Shown: one piece after another, positions 1 to 8,319 of the stretch
How the letters are laid out: each line of letters opens with the position of its first letter
Numbering within the stretch: the stretch's first letter is position 1
Assembly (NCBI GenBank): GCA_003132445.1
Contig: PKXU01000163.1
Coordinates: 8,421-41,128, forward strand
Length of the DNA stretch: 32,708 nt
DNA from: Acidobacteriaceae bacterium
Lineage (GTDB): Bacteria > Acidobacteriota > Terriglobia > Terriglobales > Acidobacteriaceae
Direction: 5' to 3'
Translations under genes and position numbers: made by a program
Notes under the pieces: generated by a model
Database searches by the model: none
What the model was told of the DNA's origin: nothing
The model's input: the letters and a program-made list of their open reading frames with translations, nothing else

Positions 1-2
1 CG

Positions 3-320
3 GAACTCGATTTTTCCAAAGGCAGCTACAAACCGTTGCCCTTCGAATCGGTTCCCCAACTGCTCGAAGCTTTCGACGATGGCGCGGCCAAAGTTCGCGC
101 CGCTCTGCAAGCTACGCCTGACTCCGCATGGAAGGAAAACTGGAAACTCAGCTTCCAGGGCAAGACCATTTTCGAAGGTCAACGCTTTTTGGCGTACCGT
201 GAGATGTTTCTAAATCACCTGGTGCATCACCGAGCCCAACTCGGTGTCTACCTGCGGTTGAACGATAAGCCTGTTCCTGCGACCTATGGACCGTCTGCAG
301 ACGACACGATGGGCTTTTAA
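3..320 (+). CDS. DinB-like protein, C-terminal part (5' end outside window)
   Basis: The frame is open from the first bases of the window, so the gene starts upstream; an internal ATG at 36 is probably not the start. The C-terminal stretch NHLVHHRAQLGVYLR followed by KPVPATYGPSAD is the typical end of DinB/YfiT-like four-helix proteins, where the histidines of the last helix help bind a divalent metal. The family includes thiol S-transferases and many DNA-damage-induced proteins of unknown activity, so no substrate can be given. The gene ends at TAA, 27 bases before the end of the convergent enolase gene. Family call is good; function is open. Confidence 0.8.
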   Translation, partial: ELDFSKGSYKPLPFESVPQLLEAFDDGAAKVRAALQATPDSAWKENWKLSFQGKTIFEGQRFLAYREMFLNHLVHHRAQLGVYLRLNDKPVPATYGPSADDTMGF

Positions 321-347
321 CACTGGTGGCCCTAAACCGGAGATTAG

Positions 348-1871
<1,524 letters not shown>

Positions 1872-1898
1872 CTAGGCAGCAGAGGAAAGAAAGGCAGC

Positions 1899-2123
1899 GT
1901 GAATAGTCTCACTGCATTCGGACTCTTTGCAGTCACGGCAATGCTGGTCATGTATGCGCTGGAAAAGCGGCACCACGGTTTCATCCTCGGTTTCGCGTTT
2001 GCCTGCCTGCTGGGCTCTGTTTATGGCTTTCTGCAAGGCGCGTGGCCCTTTGGATTGGTCGAGGGCGTTTGGTCAATCGTCGCTGCCCGAAAGTGGTGGA
2101 TCACGCGGAAACTTTCAAAGTAG
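1899..2123 (+). CDS. Small two-TM membrane protein, unknown function
   Basis: A 74-residue protein if it starts at GTG 1899, which has AGAGGAAAG and AAGG shortly upstream; ATG at 1863 in the same frame is the alternative. The sequence has two hydrophobic stretches, around LTAFGLFAVTAMLVMYAL and FILGFAFACLLGSVYGFL, then a conserved-looking tail (GAWPFGLVEGVWSIVA followed by a basic end). Short proteins of this type, ending in a W-P-F-G-L-V-E-like motif, are common as uncharacterised inner-membrane proteins. It is divergent from enolase and may share the intervening regulatory region. It is probably real; no function can be given. Confidence 0.65.
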   Translation: MNSLTAFGLFAVTAMLVMYALEKRHHGFILGFAFACLLGSVYGFLQGAWPFGLVEGVWSIVAARKWWITRKLSK

Positions 2124-2241
2124 CCCAACACCGGCACACACACTCAGCGGCAATTTCCCTTCTGAAACGGTCCGCTTGGCCATGGACGCCCATGCCCTTA
2201 TCTCCGCTGGTTCTCCGCCCTGACCGCGTATTGTCGCGGAC

Positions 2242-2272
2242 TTGCACCTGGACTAGAGTCTAGGGATACAAT
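2242..2272 (+). promoter_or_regulatory. Candidate sigma70-like promoter
   Basis: TTGCAC at 2242-2247 and TACAAT at 2267-2272 are separated by 19 bases, slightly longer than ideal. The 11-base palindrome CTAGAGTCTAG (2253-2263) lies between the boxes. It is positioned correctly for the gene starting at 2299, with a short leader containing AGGAGG. Confidence 0.35.
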
Positions 2273-2298
2273 ACTGCACTAGGAATTCAGGAGGTACC

Positions 2299-3033
2299 GT
2301 GAAGAACTGGATCGCACTACCTGGCATGCTGCTGTTGGCCGCCACTCTGGCAGCCCAGACCGAGTCGCCCGCACCAGCCGAGACTGACTTACCCGCTCCT
2401 GCTACTCAAACTGTGGCGCCGGTACCTGCTCCGAGTGCGTTGCCCGCACCGGCTCAGGCCGAGTTGCCCGTGCCCGCAGGGACGGCTCTCATGGTGCGGC
2501 TCGATACCACCCTCGCCACGTTCAGCAATCGAGTCGGCGATCCCTTCCAGGGGAAGATTAGCCAGCCAGTGGTAGTCAATGGCGCAACCGTGATTCCGGC
2601 CGGTTCGACCGTCGAAGGCCGCGTTACCAAGGTGAGTGAGCCACGTCGCATCTCCGGCAGGCCTACCATCGGGATTCTTCCCGAGGCTGTGATCCTTCCC
2701 GGCGGCGAGCGGTACTTTCTTGATGCGACCTTAACCGACACCAACATCCGCGGTACCGATGTGAATGAAGAAGGCCAGTTCAAAGGACAAAGCCATGACC
2801 GCCGCGACACGCTTGAGGCGGGCGGCGGAACTGCCGGAGGCATGCTCATCGGTGGACTGGTCGGCGGTGGTCCAGGAGTCTTGATCGGCGGCGCCATCGG
2901 AGCAGGCGCAAGCACCGCACACTGGTTGTCGCAACATCGTTCCGCGACTCTGCCCGCTGGAACCGAACTCACACTGGAATTGAATCGCCCGTTGACGATG
3001 ACTGCCCCGGCAACGAGTGGTGGCAGTAAATAG
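2299..3033 (+). CDS. Secreted Pro/Ala-rich protein with glycine-zipper segment
   Basis: The start is GTG at 2299, fixed by a strong AGGAGG eight bases or fewer upstream. The product (244 aa) begins with a signal peptide (about residues 1-19, ending at LAAQ). A low-complexity Pro/Ala linker with repeated LPAPA-like units follows to about residue 60. Next is a beta-rich domain with the pattern of SH3-like or TrbI-like surface proteins (PAGTALMVRLDTTLAT, then VIPAGSTVEGRVT). Near residues 174-205 there is a glycine-rich segment (GGGTAGGMLIGGLVGGGPGV) like a glycine zipper that can insert in a membrane, and a second PAGTELTLELNRPL copy at the C-terminus. It is likely envelope-associated; the function is unknown. 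A hairpin terminator follows. Confidence 0.8.
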   Translation: MKNWIALPGMLLLAATLAAQTESPAPAETDLPAPATQTVAPVPAPSALPAPAQAELPVPAGTALMVRLDTTLATFSNRVGDPFQGKISQPVVVNGATVIPAGSTVEGRVTKVSEPRRISGRPTIGILPEAVILPGGERYFLDATLTDTNIRGTDVNEEGQFKGQSHDRRDTLEAGGGTAGGMLIGGLVGGGPGVLIGGAIGAGASTAHWLSQHRSATLPAGTELTLELNRPLTMTAPATSGGSK

Positions 3034-3058
3034 TCGAGTTGGCCATAAACGACTCTGA

Positions 3059-3084
3059 AGGCCGGTCATTGCCAAGACCGGCCT
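3059..3084 (+). terminator. Hairpin terminator after the glycine-zipper gene
   Basis: A perfect 9-bp stem (AGGCCGGTC at 3059-3067, GACCGGCCT at 3076-3084) with an 8-base loop lies 26 bases past the stop codon. The T-tract after it is weak (CTTCAATTT), so termination is probable but not certain. Confidence 0.6.
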
Positions 3085-3208
3085 CTTCAATTTCCGCTCT
3101 CAATCTGTAACTCAACCGCCTTAATCAGGCGGCATTGCCCAAAGCGGTGCTGGCGGCCGACTCATCCCGTCTACGCTCAATGGAATCGTCTTCCGCTACA
3201 ATCCCTCT

Positions 3209-3511
3209 GTGATCGACGCAGACAATCCCCGCCTCGACCGCGTCCTTGCTCAGCTGCGTCTGTATGAGCATCCGCTCCTGAACTTCAACGCGCGTGCGAA
3301 AGGCGACGGCGTAGAAGTCATCATAAAGTTCAAAGATGAATCGGTTCCGGTGCACACTTATCTTTTCGACCTGCATCCGCGCGATCTCGATGACCCGCAG
3401 TTCGAATGGAGTTTCCAACGTCAGCTCTTCGACGCGTTGCATGATTATTTCGTCGAGATGTTCATCCGCACCCCGCAGGACCGCGCCGACCGGCGCCAGA
3501 AGGGACTGTAA
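3209..3511 (+). CDS. Conserved hypothetical, 100 aa, soluble
   Basis: Starts at GTG 3209. The protein is soluble, acidic-basic mixed, with strand-like segments (GVEVIIKFK, VPVHTYLFDLHPRDL) followed by a helix (FQRQLFDALHDYFVEMFI) and a basic end. It has no signal peptide or membrane segment. I do not recognise a named domain. The sequence has the balance of a real folded protein. The competing antisense frame (3125-3637) looks less protein-like. No strong ribosome site is visible. It stands alone between two secreted-protein genes on the same strand. Confidence 0.6.
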   Translation: MIDADNPRLDRVLAQLRLYEHPLLNFNARAKGDGVEVIIKFKDESVPVHTYLFDLHPRDLDDPQFEWSFQRQLFDALHDYFVEMFIRTPQDRADRRQKGL

Positions 3512-3658
3512 AGGAAAGTAATTTGAGCAGAACTGGCGTGATTGCAACAACTCTTGTTTTCGCTCGGAGTTATAGTCGTTAGCGCACGCCGGATCGATAC
3601 TTTGTAAGATGGCCGCCTTCAAGAAATCCGTTGCCATGTTGTAGGGGAGGACAAAGGT

Positions 3659-4204
3659 ATGAAAATGTTGGAATCCGCGATGCTTCGTATGATCCTTGGG
3701 GTGATCCTGACTACAGGATCAGCGCTTTTGGCGCAGCAAGTCGATCAAAGTCCGATACCGCCAGCACCCGTACCGTCACAACTCCTGACGGGCAAGAAAG
3801 TATTCATCTCGAATGTGCCAGGGGCGGTATTTTCCTCTCCGCGCACCGCTGAAGACGATCTCTACCGCCCGTACAATCAGTTTTATGCCTCGATGAAGAA
3901 CTGGGGATATTACGAGTTGGTCTCCACTCCGGAAGAAGCTGATTTAATCTTTGAAATAAGCTTAGTCGACCGGCTAACGATGGGAAACACCTTGGTTCAG
4001 GGCAGTAATCGTTTGGCTTATTTTGATTTGTGCGTGCGCGATCCCAAAACGCAAGTCGTCCTGTGGTGGTTCGCGGAGCGTCTTCAGGAAGCAAACCGGT
4101 CGGCCACTGGAGAAAAGAATTATAACCAGGCTCTGACGAATCTTATGAATGATGTGAAAAGAGTGGTCGACCAGCATGCTGGTGCCGCTGATGCGAGGAA
4201 ATAG
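3659..4204 (+). CDS. Secreted hypothetical protein, 181 aa
   Basis: ATG 3659 is preceded by GGGGAGGACAAAGG, a good ribosome site. Residues 1-26 form a signal peptide (basic start, hydrophobic core LRMILGVILTTGSALL, cleavage near AQQ). The mature part contains KKVFISNVPGAVFSS, a helix with repeated Tyr (YNQFYASMKNWGYYEL), EEADLIFEISLVDR and a WWFAERLQEANR segment. The strand-helix-strand pattern resembles small periplasmic proteins that collect a value per gene from lipoprotein-like families, but I cannot name a family. The midA-like gene begins 38 bases after the stop and may be co-transcribed. Confidence 0.75.
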   Translation: MKMLESAMLRMILGVILTTGSALLAQQVDQSPIPPAPVPSQLLTGKKVFISNVPGAVFSSPRTAEDDLYRPYNQFYASMKNWGYYELVSTPEEADLIFEISLVDRLTMGNTLVQGSNRLAYFDLCVRDPKTQVVLWWFAERLQEANRSATGEKNYNQALTNLMNDVKRVVDQHAGAADARK

Positions 4205-4242
4205 CCAATCGCCTTCCTGCGTTCAATTTGAATCGCCGAGCG

Positions 4243-5505
4243 ATGCCGACCCTGCGCCAGAAAATCGAACAGGAAATCCGAGAACGCGGGCCGATTCCGT
4301 TCTCTCGCTACATGGAACTCTGCCTCTACGATTCCGAACTCGGATACTATTCGCGAAACGCCCAGCAGTTCGGCAAAGCCGGCGACTTTTACACGTCGAG
4401 CGACGTGCACGCAGTGTTTGGCCGCCTGCTGGCACGCCAGTTCGAAGAAATGTGGCGTGTTCTGGGTTCGCCGGAAAAACTTAAGCTGGTCGAACTTGGG
4501 TCGGGCCGGGGATTGTTCGCACAAGATGTGCTGGACTGGTCCGAAAAAAAGTTTCCCGGCTTCTTCCGCGCTGTGCACTATGTTCTGGACGAACGTTCAC
4601 CGGCCCTGCGCCAGCGGATCGAGATGAACCTGAGCCGACATCTTAATGCTGGAAAGGCACGAATTGATTCCTCGTTATTTCCCGTCGAAGCCGACTCGAG
4701 AATTGATCTCTCATTAGCCGCGGAGCGGCGAAAGAATGCAGCCCACGGCGCAAGCCGTGGGTACAGTCACGATGCTAACCAAGCCCCGGAGGGGCGAAAG
4801 AATCTTCCGCCGGTTGAATCCGCAGACGCGGAGACGCCTGTAATCATCTTCGCCAACGAATTTTTCGACGCTCTCCCGGTCGAAATCGTCAGCCCGGAAG
4901 GCTCTCTCCGCATCGACGCCCACCATGGGCAATTCACCGAGGTCTGGGTCGAGTCGTCGCCCGAGGAACTCGAATTCCTCGACCGCTATTCGATCCATCC
5001 TGAAACCGGAGAACGCGTGGAAGTCCCACTTCAATCGCAAACATACATGACCGATGTATGCGCGTTCAGCTGTGGATTTGTGCTCGTAATCGACTACGGC
5101 TATACACGCGAAGAGCAACTTGCCGGACGCCACCGTGGAACCTTGAAGGCCATTCGCCAGCATTCTGTCAGCGAAAATCCCTACGAAGCTCCTGGCGAGC
5201 AGGACATTACTGCCGACGTGAACCTCACGGCGCTCACCGCGACTGCAGAAAAACAAAACATGCGGACGCAAAAATTGGTTACCCAGTCACAGTTTCTGCT
5301 AGGCATTGGCGAGGCGAATCAATTTGCGGACGCCTTTGAGGAATGCCGTCTGCCCCAGGAGCGCGCGAAAGTCGCGCTGCAGCTCAAACATCTGGTCACA
5401 CCCGCGGGCATGGGCGAGAGCTTTCACGTGCTGGTTGGCAGCAAAGGAATCGAATTGGAAAGAGTTGCGGCCTTTGCCGGCCTCAGCTTCGCACGCAACC
5501 GTTAG
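4243..5505 (+). CDS. MidA/NDUFAF7-family SAM-dependent methyltransferase with repeat insertion
   Basis: Members of this family (COG1565, DUF185) are SAM-dependent protein methyltransferases; the mitochondrial homologue NDUFAF7 methylates an arginine of complex I. Here the N-terminal PIPFSRYMELCLYDSELGYY, the AGDFYTSSDVH stretch, motif I VELGSGRGLFAQDVL (about residues 83-97) and NEFFDALPVE (205-214) identify it. I start it at ATG 4243; an in-frame TTG at 4228 is possible. Length is 420 residues, longer than usual in part because residues 158-187 are encoded by a repeat element (see 4716-4802). The inserted part lies between two segments that are conserved in the family, so it probably forms a surface loop. 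The substrate is not known. Confidence 0.88.
   Translation: MPTLRQKIEQEIRERGPIPFSRYMELCLYDSELGYYSRNAQQFGKAGDFYTSSDVHAVFGRLLARQFEEMWRVLGSPEKLKLVELGSGRGLFAQDVLDWSEKKFPGFFRAVHYVLDERSPALRQRIEMNLSRHLNAGKARIDSSLFPVEADSRIDLSLAAERRKNAAHGASRGYSHDANQAPEGRKNLPPVESADAETPVIIFANEFFDALPVEIVSPEGSLRIDAHHGQFTEVWVESSPEELEFLDRYSIHPETGERVEVPLQSQTYMTDVCAFSCGFVLVIDYGYTREEQLAGRHRGTLKAIRQHSVSENPYEAPGEQDITADVNLTALTATAEKQNMRTQKLVTQSQFLLGIGEANQFADAFEECRLPQERAKVALQLKHLVTPAGMGESFHVLVGSKGIELERVAAFAGLSFARNR
4716..4802. repeat. In-frame palindromic repeat element inside the MidA-like gene
   Basis: Two 21-base direct repeats of type AGCC-S-CGGAG-S-GGCGAAAGAA start at 4716 and 4782, exactly 66 bases (22 codons) apart. Between them lies a perfect 8-bp hairpin with a GCAA loop (CCCACGGC 4742-4749, GCCGTGGG 4754-4761). 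Each direct repeat is itself palindromic around GGAG. Both copies are read in the same frame as AERRKN and APEGRKN. A close copy of the repeat lies between genes at 20441-20460. Confidence 0.8.
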
Positions 5506-5521
5506 CCCAGATGAGGATCAT

Positions 5522-5561
5522 GTGGAGACAGCCGTCCTCGGCTGTCCCGGGCGCAGCCCGG
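5522..5561. repeat. Double-hairpin intergenic repeat, copy 1
   Basis: GACAGCCG (5527-5534) pairs with CGGCTGTC (5539-5546), directly followed by CCGGGC-GCA-GCCCGG (5547-5561). The element fills the gap between the convergent midA-like and hbd-like genes and could also act as a two-way terminator. A second copy with the same two-hairpin layout is at 15359-15400. Confidence 0.75.
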
Positions 5562-5582
5562 CGTTCCTCCCGGACGCATTCA

Positions 5583-6452
5583 CTATTTCGACACAACTTC
5601 CGGATACTCGTACACCCCGTGCCTAGATTTTCGGCCCAGACGCCCTGCCTTCACATACTGCACCAGCAACGGCGCCGGACGATATTTTTCTCCCAGCGAT
5701 TTGTGCAGATACTCAAGAATGTTGAGCCGCGTATCCAGCCCCACCATATCCACCAACTCAAACGGGCCCATGGGATGGTTGAGACCGAGTTTCAGCGCCT
5801 TGTCGATGTCCGCCGCCGACGCGATCCCTTCCTGCAACATGTAAAACGCCTCGTTCCCAATCATGGCATTGATGCGGCTGGTGATGAAGCCGGGCGATTC
5901 CTTGATCACAACCACTTCCTTGCCCATCCGCTTGCCCACTTCGACGGCGGCAGCCAGCGTATCGTCATCGGTCTCCAGCGCACGGACAACTTCGAGCAGT
6001 TTCATCTTATGAACGGGATTGAAGAAATGCATGCCCACACACTTCTTCGCGCGATAGGTCACGCTCGCAATTTCAGTGATGCTAAGCGATGACGTATTTG
6101 ACGCCAGCATGGTTGTGGGACGGCAGATTTTGTCGAGCAGAGTGAAGATTTCGATCTTCGACTCCATCTCCTCCGGAACCGCTTCGATAACCATGTCGGC
6201 CTCGCGGGCAGCTTCTTCAACAGAACCGGCATACTCTAAGCGACCGAACGCCGAATCCGCGTCGGAAGCGGTAACCTTGCCCCGTTCCACTGCCTTATCC
6301 AGGTTGGCGCGAATTTCGGTCTCTGCCTTGCGCAGAGTCCCGGGCAGCAAATCTTCCAACACCGTGCGATACCCGCCGAGGGCTGCCGCGTGCGCGATAC
6401 CACGACCCATAATCCCGGCGCCGATGATAGCAATCGTCTGGACTTGGCCCAC
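5583..6452 (-). CDS. 3-hydroxybutyryl-CoA dehydrogenase
   Basis: NAD(P)-dependent oxidation or reduction of 3-hydroxyacyl-CoA, used in fatty-acid or butyrate-type metabolism. The 289-residue length is typical. Residues 11-16 (GAGIMG) form the Rossmann dinucleotide loop. Catalytic residues are visible: Ser118 and Asn119 in ASNTSSL, His142 in MHFFNPVHKMKLLEVV, Glu154 and Asn195. The C-terminal domain has HPMGPFELVDMVGLD. The start is GTG at 6452, immediately after the TAG of the 63-codon gene upstream, with GGTGGAGAAG as ribosome site within that gene; the two are translationally coupled. No thiolase or crotonase gene is near, so the pathway direction is not decided. Confidence 0.93.
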   Translation of the reverse strand: MGQVQTIAIIGAGIMGRGIAHAAALGGYRTVLEDLLPGTLRKAETEIRANLDKAVERGKVTASDADSAFGRLEYAGSVEEAAREADMVIEAVPEEMESKIEIFTLLDKICRPTTMLASNTSSLSITEIASVTYRAKKCVGMHFFNPVHKMKLLEVVRALETDDDTLAAAVEVGKRMGKEVVVIKESPGFITSRINAMIGNEAFYMLQEGIASAADIDKALKLGLNHPMGPFELVDMVGLDTRLNILEYLHKSLGEKYRPAPLLVQYVKAGRLGRKSRHGVYEYPEVVSK

Positions 6453-6644
6453 CTACTTCTCCACCTTTTCCAGGTCCGCGACCGCTGCATTAATGGCGGC
6501 TCCCGCAGCGCGCAGCGACTCCGCCAATCGCTTCCTCTCTTCGGTACTCATGTTGGGAATGTAAATACAAATACGTCGCAAGGTTGTCGTCATATCCTCC
6601 ACGTAATTCATCGCTCGGATCAGTTCACCTGTCACAACTGCCAT
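6453..6644 (-). CDS. 63-aa helical protein coupled to the hydroxyacyl-CoA dehydrogenase gene
   Basis: The start is ATG at 6644, preceded by AGAGGAG at the right distance; a longer in-frame start at 6716 has no such site. The product is soluble and mostly helical (MAVVTGELIRAMNYVEDM, then MSTEERKRLAESLRAAGAAI and a charged end, LEKVEK). I do not recognise a family. Its stop codon abuts the GTG of the dehydrogenase gene, so both are in one transcript and coupled. It may be a small partner or regulator of the enzyme, but that is only inferred from position. Confidence 0.72.
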   Translation of the reverse strand: MAVVTGELIRAMNYVEDMTTTLRRICIYIPNMSTEERKRLAESLRAAGAAINAAVADLEKVEK

Positions 6645-6848
6645 GAGGGCTCCTCTTTCCAATTCTCCACTTCTAGTTCGCAGCCTGTCGCGAGCTTCTA
6701 TTCTGAACGTGCCCACGAATTTAGTAAAGGCACTCGCTTACACCCTTAAGGTCACGGCGGGCTTCATCGCTCCAAGTGCGCCAGCGCTCGAATTCAGCGA
6801 GCCGCGTAAACTTGACTGTTTATTCACAACGAGTTAACCAGCGAGGCA

Positions 6849-6854
6849 TATAAT
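6849..6854 (+). promoter_or_regulatory. Candidate -10 box for the HAD phosphatase gene
   Basis: A perfect TATAAT lies about 55 bases before the start codon in an AT-richer stretch. A matching -35 box at 16-18 bases is not seen; TTGACT at 6812-6817 is too far. Called from the -10 only. Confidence 0.35.
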
Positions 6855-6908
6855 TCCAATCAATTCTTTTTATGGGGCTTTCGAGCGGTCGGCGAATCGA
6901 ATACGTAT

Positions 6909-7772
6909 ATGGCAGACAAGCCTCTCAAACGCTACATTTTCGCGAGTGACTTCGACCAGACGCTCACTTTCAACGATTCTGGCTATGTGCTCGCCGAACT
7001 GGTCGGCATTCCCACGGAAGAATTCGAACGCAAGGCCAAGGGGATGGCCAAGATTAATCTCGTGCAACAAGGCGCGGAACTCGCCTACCTGCTGCTGCAT
7101 GATCCTGAGTTCAAAGCCAAAGTTCGCAAAGAACATCTCCGCGAGGTAGGCAAGCGAATTCGCCTCAAGGGAGACATCAAGCTTCTTTACCAGCTGCTCG
7201 ATGCGGGCATCGACGGCCACCAGTTCGATTTTTATGTTCTATCGGCTGCGCCGGTTGAGGTCATTCTCTCCGCGCTTGAAGATATCGTTCCGCCCGATCA
7301 CATCTATGGCACAGAGTTTCGCTACAAGCCTACGGGTGAGATCGACACCATCGTGCGCGCCACGGCCGGCTATGGCAAGGTCGCGGTTCTGAATCAGTTG
7401 CTTCTGCAGCAAGTCGCCGGTCCGGACCATGTGATCTATACGGGCGACGGCAGTTCCGACATTCATGTCATGCTGCATATCAATTCGCGCGACGGGCTCA
7501 CAATTGCCGTCTCCGAGTCGCCTGACGTTTCGCAAGTCGCGAAACGCACAGTACTGAGCACCAGCGCTCTCGCGGTGTTGGCGCCGATTCTGGAAGAAGT
7601 GGCCGGCTGGGAACGGTACCGCATTCGCAGCTTTTTCGAGGCTAACGGGATGCTGATCCAGGAATGGCAGCGGGTTCGCACCGACTGGCTTACCGTACGC
7701 CCGGCCGCGGACCGCGTGGAAATCGAGGGAGAACCTTCGGTCCCCGGACTTATACGTACGAGTCCTGAGTGA
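6909..7772 (+). CDS. HAD-superfamily phosphatase (phosphoserine-phosphatase-like)
   Basis: A 287-residue cytoplasmic phosphohydrolase. HAD motif I is DFDQTLT (nucleophile Asp14, acid/base Asp16), motif II is Ser112 in VLSAAP, motif III Lys157 and motif IV GDGSSD (Asp180, Asp184). The helical insert between motif I and II (residues 25-100) fits a subclass I cap as in phosphoserine phosphatase and related enzymes that act on small phosphorylated metabolites. The substrate cannot be read from sequence. The C-terminal 70 residues extend beyond the catalytic core. The hemerythrin-like gene starts 13 bases downstream, so the pair is likely co-transcribed. Confidence 0.85.
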   Translation: MADKPLKRYIFASDFDQTLTFNDSGYVLAELVGIPTEEFERKAKGMAKINLVQQGAELAYLLLHDPEFKAKVRKEHLREVGKRIRLKGDIKLLYQLLDAGIDGHQFDFYVLSAAPVEVILSALEDIVPPDHIYGTEFRYKPTGEIDTIVRATAGYGKVAVLNQLLLQQVAGPDHVIYTGDGSSDIHVMLHINSRDGLTIAVSESPDVSQVAKRTVLSTSALAVLAPILEEVAGWERYRIRSFFEANGMLIQEWQRVRTDWLTVRPAADRVEIEGEPSVPGLIRTSPE

Positions 7773-7785
7773 AAATGAACCGATC

Positions 7786-8280
7786 ATGCTGCGCGACCGA
7801 AATCTGATTCCGCTCTCTCATCAGCATCGACGTGCATTGGTGCTGTGCGTTCGCATCGATCGAGCCGCGCCCATTGGCGAGTCGGATCTTTCGACATGGC
7901 AATCGGAAATCGCGCAGCATTTTCAAAATGAGATACGAATTCATTTCGCGGCGGAAGAAAACGTACTATTCCCGGCGGCGCGACGTTTCCCGGCATTGGT
8001 TCCCTTGGTAGAGGAGTTACTACTCGATCACTTCTTGCTGCGTGAAAGCTTCGCCCAGGCGGAAGCCCACGCTATGTCTGCAACCGATGTTTCCGCATTC
8101 GCGGAGTGCATGTCTACGCACATTCGCAAAGAAGAACGCCAGCTCTTTGAGCGCCTACAGGAATTGATGACGCCGGAGGAACTTGCGCTGCTGGGAAAGA
8201 ATTTAGAAGAGGCATTGAAAGATGTTGCCCAGACCTGTCTTCTGCCTGCTGACCCGACGCGTTTGCGCGCGCCAAAATGA
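7786..8280 (+). CDS. Hemerythrin/HHE-domain protein
   Basis: A 164-residue four-helix protein that probably binds a non-haem di-iron centre. Ligand candidates are in the expected order: His14 in LSHQHRRAL, His53 with Glu57 in IHFAAEENVLF, His82 in LDHFLLRE and His112 with Glu116 in STHIRKEERQLF. Proteins of this type sense or carry oxygen, or take part in NO and oxidative-stress responses. The gene follows the HAD phosphatase by 13 bases. It is convergent with the ABC permease gene, whose stop lies 40 bases away. No clear ribosome site precedes the ATG. Confidence 0.88.
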   Translation: MLRDRNLIPLSHQHRRALVLCVRIDRAAPIGESDLSTWQSEIAQHFQNEIRIHFAAEENVLFPAARRFPALVPLVEELLLDHFLLRESFAQAEAHAMSATDVSAFAECMSTHIRKEERQLFERLQELMTPEELALLGKNLEEALKDVAQTCLLPADPTRLRAPK

Positions 8281-8319
8281 AGCGCAGCAAACTCCTGAAT
8301 CCCGAAGTATCCGCATCGC

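Noticed and set aside
3125..3637. Minus-strand 170-codon open frame
   Set aside because: Antisense to the 100-residue gene at 3209, no ribosome site, less protein-like sequence.
5343..6092. Plus-strand 249-codon open frame across the midA-hbd junction
   Set aside because: Covers the end of one clear gene and the antisense of another.
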